Positions 18,422 through 26,467 of a DNA stretch of 64,000 bases are shown piece by piece (positions within the stretch are counted from its first letter, which is position 1; each line of letters starts with the position of its first letter). The notes under the pieces were generated by a model. That model had not been told where the DNA came from. It saw nothing but the letters and a program-made list of their open reading frames with translations, and ran no database searches. A program made the translations under genes and the position numbers. The stretch spans positions 1 through 64,000 of the forward strand of contig JABSOI010000013.1 in NCBI GenBank assembly GCA_013216015.1. The letters run 5' to 3'. Source of the stretch: Alteromonadaceae bacterium. GTDB lineage: Bacteria > Pseudomonadota > Gammaproteobacteria > Enterobacterales > Alteromonadaceae.

Positions 18422-19579
18422 ATGCCGAAAAAAAGAACCTATAAAGAGACCAAAAATGCACTGGTACTAACCGGAGGTGGGGCACGTGCTGCTTATCAGG
18501 TAGGTGTTCTTAGGGCAATAGCTCAATTTGTACCTCGTAATCACGGCATCCCTTTTCCTATTATCTGCGGAACTTCTGCCGGGGCTATCAATGCCGCCGC
18601 TCTGGCCTGTTACTCCTCTTGCTTTCATCTGGGAGTTAAAAAACTTGAATGGATGTGGAAAAATTTAAATACCTCAAAGATTTATCATAGTGATCCCATA
18701 CGCGTATTTGGTTATATAACCAGAGGATTTGTTGCCGGTTTTCAAGCAGATTACGCCAATAAAACCGCAAGAAGTTTATTAAACAATGCTCCTCTGAGAA
18801 ATTTACTAAACTCAGTAATAGATTTTAAACGTATTGAAAACAATATTCAACGAGGCTATTTATCTTCAGTATCAATCACTGCCTCAAGTTATTCCAGTGG
18901 CGATTCTATAAGTTTTTATCAATCCGAAAAAAACATATCACCCTGGTACAGAGCTAAACGTAGAGGAGAACCGAGCCAGATTAACAGTGAACATTTAATG
19001 GCTTCAGCCGCTATACCTTTAGTTTTTCCGTCGGTAAAAATTCGCAATGAAAATTTCGGTGATGGCTCAGTCCATCAATTATCTCCATTAAGCCCTGCTA
19101 TTCATTTAGGTGCGAAACGTTTATTCGTGATTGGTGTAGAACAACCAAAAGAGCCAATTCATGCCATGGAAAACAACCCTCACCCCCCAACCTCTGCAAC
19201 CATTGCAGGACACCTGCTTGATAGTGTTTTTTCTGACACATTACACAGTGATATAGAAAGAGTGAACCGAATAAATGACACCTTGTCATTAATTCCTGAT
19301 GAGGCAAAAAGAAATACTGACGGTTTAAAGAAAATTGATAATCTATTGCTCAATCCTAGCCATGACTTTAATGCAATGGCGCTCGAACACTATGAAGACC
19401 TTCCCTTGTCAATTCGGTTATTACTAGGGGTTGCAGGTATCAACAAAGAATCAGAGTCGAGTATTATCAGCTACTTACTTTTTGAAAAGAGTTATTGCAA
19501 TCAATTAATAAAACTTGGTTTTAAAGATGTTATGGAAAAAGAAAACCAAATTCGTACATTTTTATCGTTGCAAGATTAA
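18422..19579 (+). CDS. Patatin-like phospholipase family protein
   Basis: A 385-residue protein with a patatin domain in the N-terminal 250 residues. The oxyanion loop is GGGARAAYQVGVL (about 18), the nucleophile is in GTSAGAIN (G-x-S-x-G, about 49-53), and the partner aspartate lies in GDGSVHQLSPLSPAIHLGA (about 217). A Ser-Asp dyad acyl hydrolase acting on membrane or lipid esters is expected. No signal peptide is visible, so it is probably cytoplasmic or peripheral. The C-terminal 130 residues belong to no domain I recognise. The ribosome site is weak. Physiological substrate is unknown. Confidence 0.88.
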   Translation: MPKKRTYKETKNALVLTGGGARAAYQVGVLRAIAQFVPRNHGIPFPIICGTSAGAINAAALACYSSCFHLGVKKLEWMWKNLNTSKIYHSDPIRVFGYITRGFVAGFQADYANKTARSLLNNAPLRNLLNSVIDFKRIENNIQRGYLSSVSITASSYSSGDSISFYQSEKNISPWYRAKRRGEPSQINSEHLMASAAIPLVFPSVKIRNENFGDGSVHQLSPLSPAIHLGAKRLFVIGVEQPKEPIHAMENNPHPPTSATIAGHLLDSVFSDTLHSDIERVNRINDTLSLIPDEAKRNTDGLKKIDNLLLNPSHDFNAMALEHYEDLPLSIRLLLGVAGINKESESSIISYLLFEKSYCNQLIKLGFKDVMEKENQIRTFLSLQD

Positions 19580-19700
19580 GTTAGAGCTGATCAGAAAAAT
19601 TTTATAAAATGATTTTAGACTAGGTCAGATTGAACAATCTAATATTCTCTTTTACCACAGAACGGTCTAAAATTTGTTGCTAAAACATAGATAAATTATA

Positions 19701-19859
19701 TACCCATCACCATTCAAAATGCAGGTTTTGATTCGTTTAAAAAACATATTTACTGCGTTGCTGAATCTTAAATAAGAATAACTTATCCGGCGAATCAGCG
19801 TCTTGTAACTATGCTTTTTAATTCACCTCAAATTCCCGCATTTTGAAAGGTAACGGGTA
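19701..19859. mobile_element. 159-bp TA-type MITE, divergent core
   Basis: The ends read TACCCATCACCATTCAAAAT and, in inverted form, TACCCGTTACCTTTCAAAAT. The element is flanked on both sides by TA (19699-19700 and 19860-19861). The outer 40 bp match the 157-bp elements at 20688 and 31956, but the middle (around 19770) is different, so it is an older or recombined copy. Confidence 0.8.
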
Positions 19860-20090
19860 TAGACAGTCAAATTATTAGATAGTACCACCCCCAGCTCCGC
19901 TGAGACTACTAGCAAAAGTTTCCTCCTTTATCTTGTTATAGGTATTTTAAAACTAAACCATAAGAGCCAAAAGAATATCTGACAGTATTCTAAATAATAT
20001 ATCCTAATAAGTGTTGTGGTGTCTGGAAATTATTTTTATCAACTATGTACTTGATGAAAAAATGATGAGGCGGCACCAACTAATACCATT

Positions 20091-20318
20091 GGCTATGTAT
20101 CGGTTAAGTGTTGCTACACCCGTAATTCATTGTTTTATTGATGTTTATTTGTCAGCTCAAGATTTCAGCGCGTAGGATGGGTAAGCCGCAGGCGTAACCC
20201 ATCAAAATGACATCTTTTATCATTATTATCAGGTGGTTGCGTTATACAAAATGATGGGTTACGCCGTTGGCTAACCCATCCTACAATTATTATAGCAACA
20301 CTTAACCGGGACATAGCC
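20091..20318. mobile_element. 228-bp REP-core element with 9-bp target duplication
   Basis: Terminal inverted repeats GGCTATGTATCGGTTAAGTG and (inverted) GGCTATGTCCCGGTTAAGTG enclose a core with two inverted GGATGGGTTA/TAACCCATC-type blocks (about 20175-20205 and 20250-20282), resembling REP sequences. AATACCATT occurs directly on both sides (20082-20090 and 20319-20327), as expected of a 9-bp target duplication. A related copy lies at 61155. Open frames through it are artefacts of the palindromes. Confidence 0.75.
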
Positions 20319-20350
20319 AATACCATTCGCATTGAATAAATGATCAATAT

Positions 20351-20674
20351 TCAATGATTAGTGCATGGATGCACGTAAGTAGGATAACGCAGTTCACTAT
20401 ATTTTTGATAAATACTGCCAAGATTTATCAGCTCTTGAGTTAACCTACTCCCATAGGCACCATCTTGAGATTCAATTTCTTCAATAGCTAATTGATATTT
20501 TTCAACAAAGCTTTCTAAAGTTCTGTCATTAAAATCTGTTGGTTGTTTAGTTGAAACAGTTAATTGAGATAAATTTGAACCGACCTTCTCTATAGATGAA
20601 AATGAATAACTATTACTACAAAACAATATTACTAAGGTAAACAATACAAATTGTCTTTTTGTAAATACCCTCAT
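20351..20674 (-). pseudogene. Truncated exported TPR-like protein
   Basis: The open frame encodes 107 residues with a signal peptide (MRVFTKRQFVLF..., cleavage probably near SNSYSFSS) and a good ribosome site (AAGGAATAATT). The mature part ends in GSRLTQELINLGSIYQKYSE, which resembles the first helix pair of a tetratricopeptide repeat, where longer family members continue. Instead the reading frame runs into mobile-element sequence: its last residues (YVHPCTNH) come from the CATCCATGCAC motif of the 307-bp element family. I infer a longer TPR protein cut off by an element or a deletion. The fragment may still be expressed. Confidence 0.6.
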
Positions 20675-20687
20675 AATTATTCCTTAT

Positions 20688-20843
20688 ACCCGTGGTCATT
20701 CGAAATGCTGGAATTTGAGGTGAATTTAAACGTTTATCTAAAAGGCGCTTGATTGAGCAATAGCTGGCTATTGGGATTGAAAGCAACGCAGTAGATGGAC
20801 TTTTAAAACGCTTCAAAACCTGCATTTTGAATGATTACGGGTA
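20688..20843. mobile_element. 156-bp TA-type MITE upstream of the TPR fragment
   Basis: TACCCGTGGTCATTCGAAAT at the left and (inverted) TACCCGTAATCATTCAAAAT at the right form imperfect terminal repeats, each flanked by TA (20686-20687, 20844-20845). The core includes GCTTGATTGAGCAATAGCTG. The element abuts the ribosome site of the truncated gene at 20674, so that gene's native promoter has been displaced. The 350 bp beyond it, to 21197, are AT-rich with nothing recognised. Confidence 0.85.
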
Positions 20844-21197
20844 TATATATACGTTACACCACAGCAACCCACTTCCTAATGGAAGAAAAATTACACCGTA
20901 ATCGAGAGATAATTATTTCTTTGGAGAATGCTTTTACAAAAGCTTTGTTATAATTTAGCGGTTTAACAAATGAAATTAATGAAAAAATCAGATTGTACGA
21001 AACAAACCGGATCCGTACATAAAATAACCACTCAATAGTTAAAGTATAGATGCGATTAAATTGATGTAAAGAATTCAGCTATAAAAAATATCAATTAATA
21101 TTTTGTTACAGCTTCAACCGTCTGAAAACCTTGTTCCTACAAGGACAACATATTTTAAATGGCAATACTCTTAATTTACCACAGACTTTACAGTAAC

Positions 21198-22670
21198 TTA
21201 GCTGTTTAATGGCGTTTTCTCTGATAAATATTTAAACATGATTTTCAAGCCATCACGTACCTTTTCATTATCCATTGAGGCAAATCCCAAACGTATGAAT
21301 CTGTCTTGATCATTACTGAGTTCCAAATGAAAATGTGATTCTGCTAAAACAAAAACATCATGTTCTTTGCAATAACATTCCAATTTATGTGCCTCGTTTT
21401 TTACATCTAACCATAATGCCATTCCTCCAGCGGGCAAGTAATAATCTAATGCTATCCCCTGGTCTTTATATTTATTTAAAAGTACAAGTAAATAATCTCT
21501 GCGTTGTTGGTACAATTTAGTCATTTTTCTTAAATGACGTTCAAAAGCACCATCTTGCATCCACCGAGCAATAGCATCTTGCATCAATACATTAGGTTTG
21601 TGATTCATAATACTTCGGTAATTGATAATGGAGGGTGCGAGAGATTTATCTACCGCAATAAAACCGATCCTACAACCTGGGAACATGATCTTGGAAAAGG
21701 TTGATAAATAGATAACTAATCCTAATGGATCATCTGCAGCCATAGGAGCTAGTGGTTGACTGTCGTAATGAAATTCATGATCATAATCGTCTTCCACAAT
21801 GACAATATTATGCTTAGCAGCAAGTGCATATATTGCTATTCGTTCATTTATAGGCAAAGTGACCGTTGTAGGGTATTGATGCAACGGTGTTAAGTAAATT
21901 AACCTAATTTTTTGTGTTTTAATAAGTTGAATTAAATGCTCTACATCAATCCCCTTCTGATGCTGCTTAATCCCAATTAAAGTTGCTCCGGTAGATTTAA
22001 ACGCATTCCAGGCGGGCTTATAACCCAAAGATTCCACCAGCACTTTATCACCTGGTTTAAGTAATAACTGAGAGATAATATACAAAGCTTCTTGTGAACC
22101 ATTAACAGCAATAATCTCTTTATTCGTGATAGAACGAATTCTGCGTAAGTATACTTTTACTTGTTGAATAAAATTATTATTACCTTCAATATTCCCGTAA
22201 CTTAAATCCTGTAGATCTGGCCGTGACAAACTATCTGCCAAATAAGACTTGAATTCTTTAAAAGGAAAAACAGAAATATCAGGGATACCACCGGTAAAAT
22301 TATATTTATATTCATGCGCTAATTTTGTTGGGACTACAACCGGGACTTTAGCGTTGATTTGCCATTGAAACTTCTGTGGTGCATCCTTTTTGGCAAGAGA
22401 TAAATTCAAACTTGACTCAACAGGTAAACACGAAGCAACACGATACCCTTTACGTTCGAAAGACTCGACCCAACCCTGAGCAATCAATTCCTGATAAGCT
22501 GCCATATTAGTATGTCTATTTGTGCTTAACTGCTCAGCTAATTTTCTAGCTGAAGGTAAAGATTCATTCGCTTTTAATTGACCTGATTTAATCGCCTGCC
22601 TGATTGCACTGGCAATACGCAGAAATATTGGTTTGATTTTTGGGTCAATTACTAATGATAATGTTTTCAC
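21198..22670 (-). CDS. MocR-family transcriptional regulator (GntR HTH-aminotransferase fusion)
   Basis: A 490-residue MocR-type regulator. Residues about 1-75 are a GntR winged helix (SLPSARKLAEQLSTNRHTN), joined by a linker to a class I aminotransferase-like domain. That domain has NGSQEALYIISQ, VEDDYDHEFHY and STFSKIMFPGCRIGF, whose lysine should bind PLP. Such proteins sense PLP-linked amines or amino acids. I choose GTG 22670 because GGGAG lies 7 bases upstream; the longer frame to 22721 has no ribosome site. It diverges from a GNAT-PaiB pair that it probably controls. Confidence 0.87.
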   Translation of the reverse strand: MKTLSLVIDPKIKPIFLRIASAIRQAIKSGQLKANESLPSARKLAEQLSTNRHTNMAAYQELIAQGWVESFERKGYRVASCLPVESSLNLSLAKKDAPQKFQWQINAKVPVVVPTKLAHEYKYNFTGGIPDISVFPFKEFKSYLADSLSRPDLQDLSYGNIEGNNNFIQQVKVYLRRIRSITNKEIIAVNGSQEALYIISQLLLKPGDKVLVESLGYKPAWNAFKSTGATLIGIKQHQKGIDVEHLIQLIKTQKIRLIYLTPLHQYPTTVTLPINERIAIYALAAKHNIVIVEDDYDHEFHYDSQPLAPMAADDPLGLVIYLSTFSKIMFPGCRIGFIAVDKSLAPSIINYRSIMNHKPNVLMQDAIARWMQDGAFERHLRKMTKLYQQRRDYLLVLLNKYKDQGIALDYYLPAGGMALWLDVKNEAHKLECYCKEHDVFVLAESHFHLELSNDQDRFIRLGFASMDNEKVRDGLKIMFKYLSEKTPLNS

Positions 22671-22727
22671 AATATTCTCCCACCCGATAGATTTAAAAAA
22701 CCAGACAATCAAAACTGACATAGCATT

Positions 22728-22824
22728 ACTGGTATTAGATTACTGGCATCGCAACTCTGGCATTACAACTCTGGCATTACAACTCTGGTATAGCAAAAAT
22801 ATAAAAACTGGTTGTTAACTTTAT
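22728..22824. promoter_or_regulatory. Repeated CTGGYAT motifs in the mocR/GNAT divergent region
   Basis: Three tandem 14-bp units (AACTCTGGCATTAC at 22753 and 22767, AACTCTGGTATAGC at 22781) follow two further CTGGYAT copies (about 22728 and 22743). An inverted ATACCAG lies near 22823. GabR, a MocR protein, binds direct ATACCA-type repeats, so these are plausible operators for the MocR protein encoded alongside. Confidence 0.6.
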
Positions 22825-22875
22825 ACCAGAATTTGTAAAGAATAATACAAACTTTATTGCTATGAAATTTAAAAC

Positions 22876-23487
22876 ATGAATAACCAACGCCCACAATTTA
22901 AACCAAAGCCTGTTAAATTAAAGTCTGACGACATATCTCTTAGACCTTTGTCTTTAGATGATGCCGATGGTTTTTATCAAGCAGGAAATTATCCTGAACT
23001 TTGGCAATGGGTTACGCCCAACTATTGTCTGTCGTTAGAAACCACAAAGCAGTGGATAAAAAAATCTTTACTTGAACATGCCCGTGATCAACATATCCCA
23101 TTCGTTATTGTCGATAATTCAACCGATAACATCATCGGCTCTACACGATATTGTTCTATTAGGGCCGCTGATAGAAATATTGAAATTGGCCATACCTTTA
23201 TTTCACCTGATTTTCAGCGAAGCCACGTTAATACTCAAGCAAAGTTATTACTGCTAACGCATGCTTTTGAAAAATTGGGTGCTATTAGAGTTGAGTTGAG
23301 AACCCATGAAGAAAATTGGCAATCAAGAAACGCCATTGAACGTATCGGCGCAAGTTTCGAAGGTGTTTTAAGAAACCTTCGAATTTTACGCGATGGCACA
23401 ATACGCAATACCGCATTATTCAGCATTACTGAACAAGAGTGGCCTGAAGTAAAAATTGCCCTGCAACTTAAAATGAGTAAGATATAA
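22876..23487 (+). CDS. GNAT-family N-acetyltransferase (RimJ/RimL-like)
   Basis: A 203-residue acetyltransferase with an N-terminal beta strand SLRPLSLDDADGFYQ. Acetyl-CoA binding is in the segment around IGHTFISPDFQRSHVNTQAK (about 115-135). The late block LGAIRVELRTHEENWQSRNA-IERIGASFEGVLR (about 135-170) is typical of RimJ/RimL-type enzymes. The substrate may be a protein N-terminus or a small amine. Its stop is 2 nt before paiB, and it diverges from the MocR regulator. The trio looks like an amine-response module; that role is inferred. Confidence 0.85.
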   Translation: MNNQRPQFKPKPVKLKSDDISLRPLSLDDADGFYQAGNYPELWQWVTPNYCLSLETTKQWIKKSLLEHARDQHIPFVIVDNSTDNIIGSTRYCSIRAADRNIEIGHTFISPDFQRSHVNTQAKLLLLTHAFEKLGAIRVELRTHEENWQSRNAIERIGASFEGVLRNLRILRDGTIRNTALFSITEQEWPEVKIALQLKMSKI

Positions 23488-23489
23488 TT

Positions 23490-24110
23490 ATGTACACACC
23501 TACAAATATGAAAATGCAACTAATTGAAGAAAGTCATCAATTTATAGATGAATTTAGTTTTGGTGTTATCGTGTCTGAATCACTTGATGCCACCCATCTG
23601 CCATTTTTACTCAATCAAAAAGAAGGAAACAACGGAGCTTTATACTGTCATTTTGCCCGTTCAAATAGTCATTGGAAAAGTCTTGAAGGTAAAAAAGTGC
23701 TTATTATATTTAATGGCCCTCACGCCTATATTTCACCTTCATGGTACGCAACAGGGCCGGCTGTGCCCACCTGGAACTATGCCACTGTCCATGTTTACGG
23801 TTACGTTGAAGTACTGGATCCAGAGCAAACTTTGGATATTGTGGAACAAACCGTCAATAAATATGAGCCGTCACTACTTGTTAAACGAAATATTGTTACC
23901 GAAGAGGTTCGTGAGAAATTAAAAAAAGGCATAGTGGCGTGCAAAATAGTTATTACCAATATAGAAGGTAAGCAAAAACTTGGGCAAGAGCGTTCAATTG
24001 ATGATCAACAAGGGGTCGTCAAAGGCTTGCTTTCTTCTAACGACAGCAACTCAATAAACTTACTAAATTATATGACTAAAGGTAATATTGGTTTAGGAAA
24101 ATCAACTTAA
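23490..24110 (+). CDS. paiB: FMN-binding negative transcriptional regulator, PaiB family
   Basis: A 206-residue PaiB-like protein with a split-barrel flavin-binding fold. It starts MYTPTNMKM as in PaiB and has ATHLPFLLNQKEG, HFARSNSHWKSL and the strongly conserved HAYISPSWYATGPAVPTWNY (about 76-95). In Bacillus, PaiB acts with the polyamine acetyltransferase PaiA; here a GNAT gene directly precedes it, which repeats that association. Whether it binds DNA or is an oxidoreductase is not clear from the sequence. A bidirectional hairpin follows. Confidence 0.9.
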   Translation: MYTPTNMKMQLIEESHQFIDEFSFGVIVSESLDATHLPFLLNQKEGNNGALYCHFARSNSHWKSLEGKKVLIIFNGPHAYISPSWYATGPAVPTWNYATVHVYGYVEVLDPEQTLDIVEQTVNKYEPSLLVKRNIVTEEVREKLKKGIVACKIVITNIEGKQKLGQERSIDDQQGVVKGLLSSNDSNSINLLNYMTKGNIGLGKST

Positions 24111-24184
24111 AGCAGACTTGTATTTTTTTACGATATTATACCAATTGGTATTAGTTGAAGTTATCAATAAGTAGCAAACATAAA

Positions 24185-24217
24185 AAAAGACAATAAACTT
24201 AAAATTTATTGTCTTTT
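24185..24217. terminator. Bidirectional terminator between paiB and the S9 peptidase gene
   Basis: AAAAGACAATAAA (24185-24197) pairs perfectly with TTTATTGTCTTTT (24205-24217), with T runs on both strands. It lies between two convergent genes. A collapsed pair of element ends (TATACCAATTGGTA, about 24137) lies just before it. Confidence 0.85.
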
Positions 24218-24268
24218 CATTGAAGTAAACATTAATATCTTGTCGAACTTATTACATAAAATTCAAAG

Positions 24269-26215
24269 TTAATCTAAATGTTTTTCCAAAAATGTAGAAA
24301 TTAATTCCATCGCATTTTTACGATTAACAGCATCATCTAAATGATGAGTACCAAATTTAAATAATTTGATATCAACTTTCTTACCGGCATCTTCTAATGC
24401 ATCATGCATATCTTTAGACTGAGAATAATTAACACTTATATCTACCTTACCGTGAATTAATAGCACAGGCGCTTTAAATTCACTTGCATGATTTACTGGC
24501 GAAAGATCTTTAAGCTCATTTTCATCATCTGTCACTGCATTTTTTATATAATTTTTATAACCCCTGCGTCTCCAATCATTTAGAGTTGTTTTCATATTAG
24601 CTGCTCCTGCAATGCTAACAATACATTTAAATTTGTCAGGCGTTTGATATCCAGCCGCTAATGCGGCATAACCACCATAACTAGCACCTACAATACAGGC
24701 ATTATCAGTATCAGCTTGCTTGGTATCTTTCAACCAAGCCATAGCATCCATTAAATCTGTCTGCATTTTTTTACCCCACTGATGGTACCCGGCAGTGTAG
24801 TATTTATTTCCGTATCCTGTTGAGCCTCTGAAATTTACTTGTAAGACTGCATAACCTCTACTGGCAAACATTTGAACATAGGGATTAAAATACTGACTAT
24901 CTCTGGCAAACGGACCACCATGAGGAAATAAAACTACCGGAGGATTTTTCACGTTATTAGGTAGGGTTAAATAACCATGTAGCTTCATACCATCACGGGC
25001 TTCAAAGTCAAAAGGTTGTACTTTTGCTAACTGGGCGCTATCTAAATCAGGAAACTGCGTATACCAGGGTTTAATTTTGTTAATTTTCTTATCATAAATA
25101 TAAAACCTGCCTGGTGCGGTATCGCTAACAGCAGAAATTATATAACGCTGTTTATTGCGGTCCCAATCATAAAGACTCGCTTGTAAATTGCTTTTACTAA
25201 AAATTGAAGTGATTTGTTGGGCAAATTTAGTGTTATTTTCATCAAAGTAAACTCGCTTGATAAAATTGTCATTGTATTCAAAACCAACTACAGAGCGTTT
25301 TTTACCTTCTAAACGAGTTATAGCTCCAGTAACGTCTAAAGTACCGGGTGCTTCTCCCAACAGTTCATATTCCCCGCTGGCAATATCAAATCGCCATAAA
25401 GCAGCTTTATTCAGTTTATAATCAGATATTACAATAATACTGTTTTTTTCCGGCTCATATACAACAACCTCAAAAGTTTCTGTTTTATATGCTTCGTAAG
25501 TCTTAACCATCTTCCAGTCTGCATCAATATTTTTGCGAACGTATATATATTTTTTGTTTACTTTCTGATTTTTATCTGAGCCAAGACCTAATAAAACTTC
25601 ACCAGATTTATTAACCCCCCAATGAAAAATGCGGTTAGTGTTAGCTATATGTTTCTCAAATTCACCTGTATTAACATTTACTTTAAAAACAGAAGAGTAA
25701 TGATTATCACGTTCATCATTCATTGTTACCAGAACATGATTTGGTTCATCTTCAAGCAAACTTTTTAAGCGGGGACTTTTCAAATAAAAAGTGGAAACTT
25801 TGTCTTTACGTGATTTTTTTCTCAGTTCAAAAACATCACTTCCATCTATTTTAGCCGAATAAATATGACTTGACCTAACTCGTAAGTTGCCCCAATCATC
25901 TATACGTAAAGGTTGTGAAACCGTCACTAAAATCCGTTCGTTATTTGCCCAGGCAATACTTTCTATTCGGTACTTTTCACCACCTAATTGCAATAAAAGC
26001 TGCATTTTAGTTTTACCATCAAATGGAAATATCGCGACTTGGGTTAAATCTTCCTGATTTAAAATAACCGCAATATTCTCACCGTCAGGAGAAATGCTTG
26101 GTTGTTCAACCATAGGCATTTGATTAAAGAATTTAAGTGGAATAGAGGCTTCTTTTGCATTTAAATTTGTTGATAATAAAGATATTGAAATGAGTATAAA
26201 TAAAAATCGTAGCAT
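24269..26215 (-). CDS. S9-family (prolyl oligopeptidase-type) peptidase, exported
   Basis: From ATG 26215 the protein has 648 residues and a signal peptide of about 20 (MLRFLFILISIS..., cleavage near LNA-KE). A beta-propeller region of about 370 residues follows, then an alpha/beta-hydrolase domain with FPHGGPFARDSQYF, the nucleophile in GASYGGYAA, an aspartate in LLIHGKVDISV and a histidine in FGTHHLDD. It should cleave short peptides in the periplasm. The frame opens further upstream to 26344, but that part lies in a mobile element. GGAAG 9 bases before ATG 26215 and the signal peptide decide the start. Confidence 0.9.
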   Translation of the reverse strand: MLRFLFILISISLLSTNLNAKEASIPLKFFNQMPMVEQPSISPDGENIAVILNQEDLTQVAIFPFDGKTKMQLLLQLGGEKYRIESIAWANNERILVTVSQPLRIDDWGNLRVRSSHIYSAKIDGSDVFELRKKSRKDKVSTFYLKSPRLKSLLEDEPNHVLVTMNDERDNHYSSVFKVNVNTGEFEKHIANTNRIFHWGVNKSGEVLLGLGSDKNQKVNKKYIYVRKNIDADWKMVKTYEAYKTETFEVVVYEPEKNSIIVISDYKLNKAALWRFDIASGEYELLGEAPGTLDVTGAITRLEGKKRSVVGFEYNDNFIKRVYFDENNTKFAQQITSIFSKSNLQASLYDWDRNKQRYIISAVSDTAPGRFYIYDKKINKIKPWYTQFPDLDSAQLAKVQPFDFEARDGMKLHGYLTLPNNVKNPPVVLFPHGGPFARDSQYFNPYVQMFASRGYAVLQVNFRGSTGYGNKYYTAGYHQWGKKMQTDLMDAMAWLKDTKQADTDNACIVGASYGGYAALAAGYQTPDKFKCIVSIAGAANMKTTLNDWRRRGYKNYIKNAVTDDENELKDLSPVNHASEFKAPVLLIHGKVDISVNYSQSKDMHDALEDAGKKVDIKLFKFGTHHLDDAVNRKNAMELISTFLEKHLD

Positions 26216-26295
26216 TATTAACTTCCAACGTTGTGAGGTTACTAAACTGTGTAATTGAAACAGAATGTTACTAAAATATAAATAAAAAAACAATA

Positions 26296-26460
26296 CTAGT
26301 GTCCGTCCAGAAACGGATGTTAACTGTGGACGTCCCACTGGCACAATTTGAACACCACTAGATAGGGTTATTTAGAATGACTAAACGCCCATATCTAGTA
26401 ATGTTCATCTTGCACCATTGGATCGCCCTCGCTACGACCCCGTTTCTGGACGGACACTAG
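26296..26460. mobile_element. 165-bp element with perfect 21-bp terminal inverted repeats
   Basis: The left end CTAGTGTCCGTCCAG (26296 on) is repeated exactly in inverted form at 26440-26460, for 21 bp. Both ends are CTAG, which could be a target duplication or part of the repeat. There is no coding capacity. It lies 80 bp upstream of the S9 peptidase start and 7 bp from the stop of the decayed radical SAM gene, so it may affect the S9 promoter. Confidence 0.85.
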
Positions 26461-26467
26461 CTATAAA

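Noticed and set aside
26216..26344. N-terminal extension of the S9 peptidase
   Set aside because: It lies partly in the 165-bp element, would bury the signal peptide, and lacks a ribosome site. GGAAG precedes ATG 26215.
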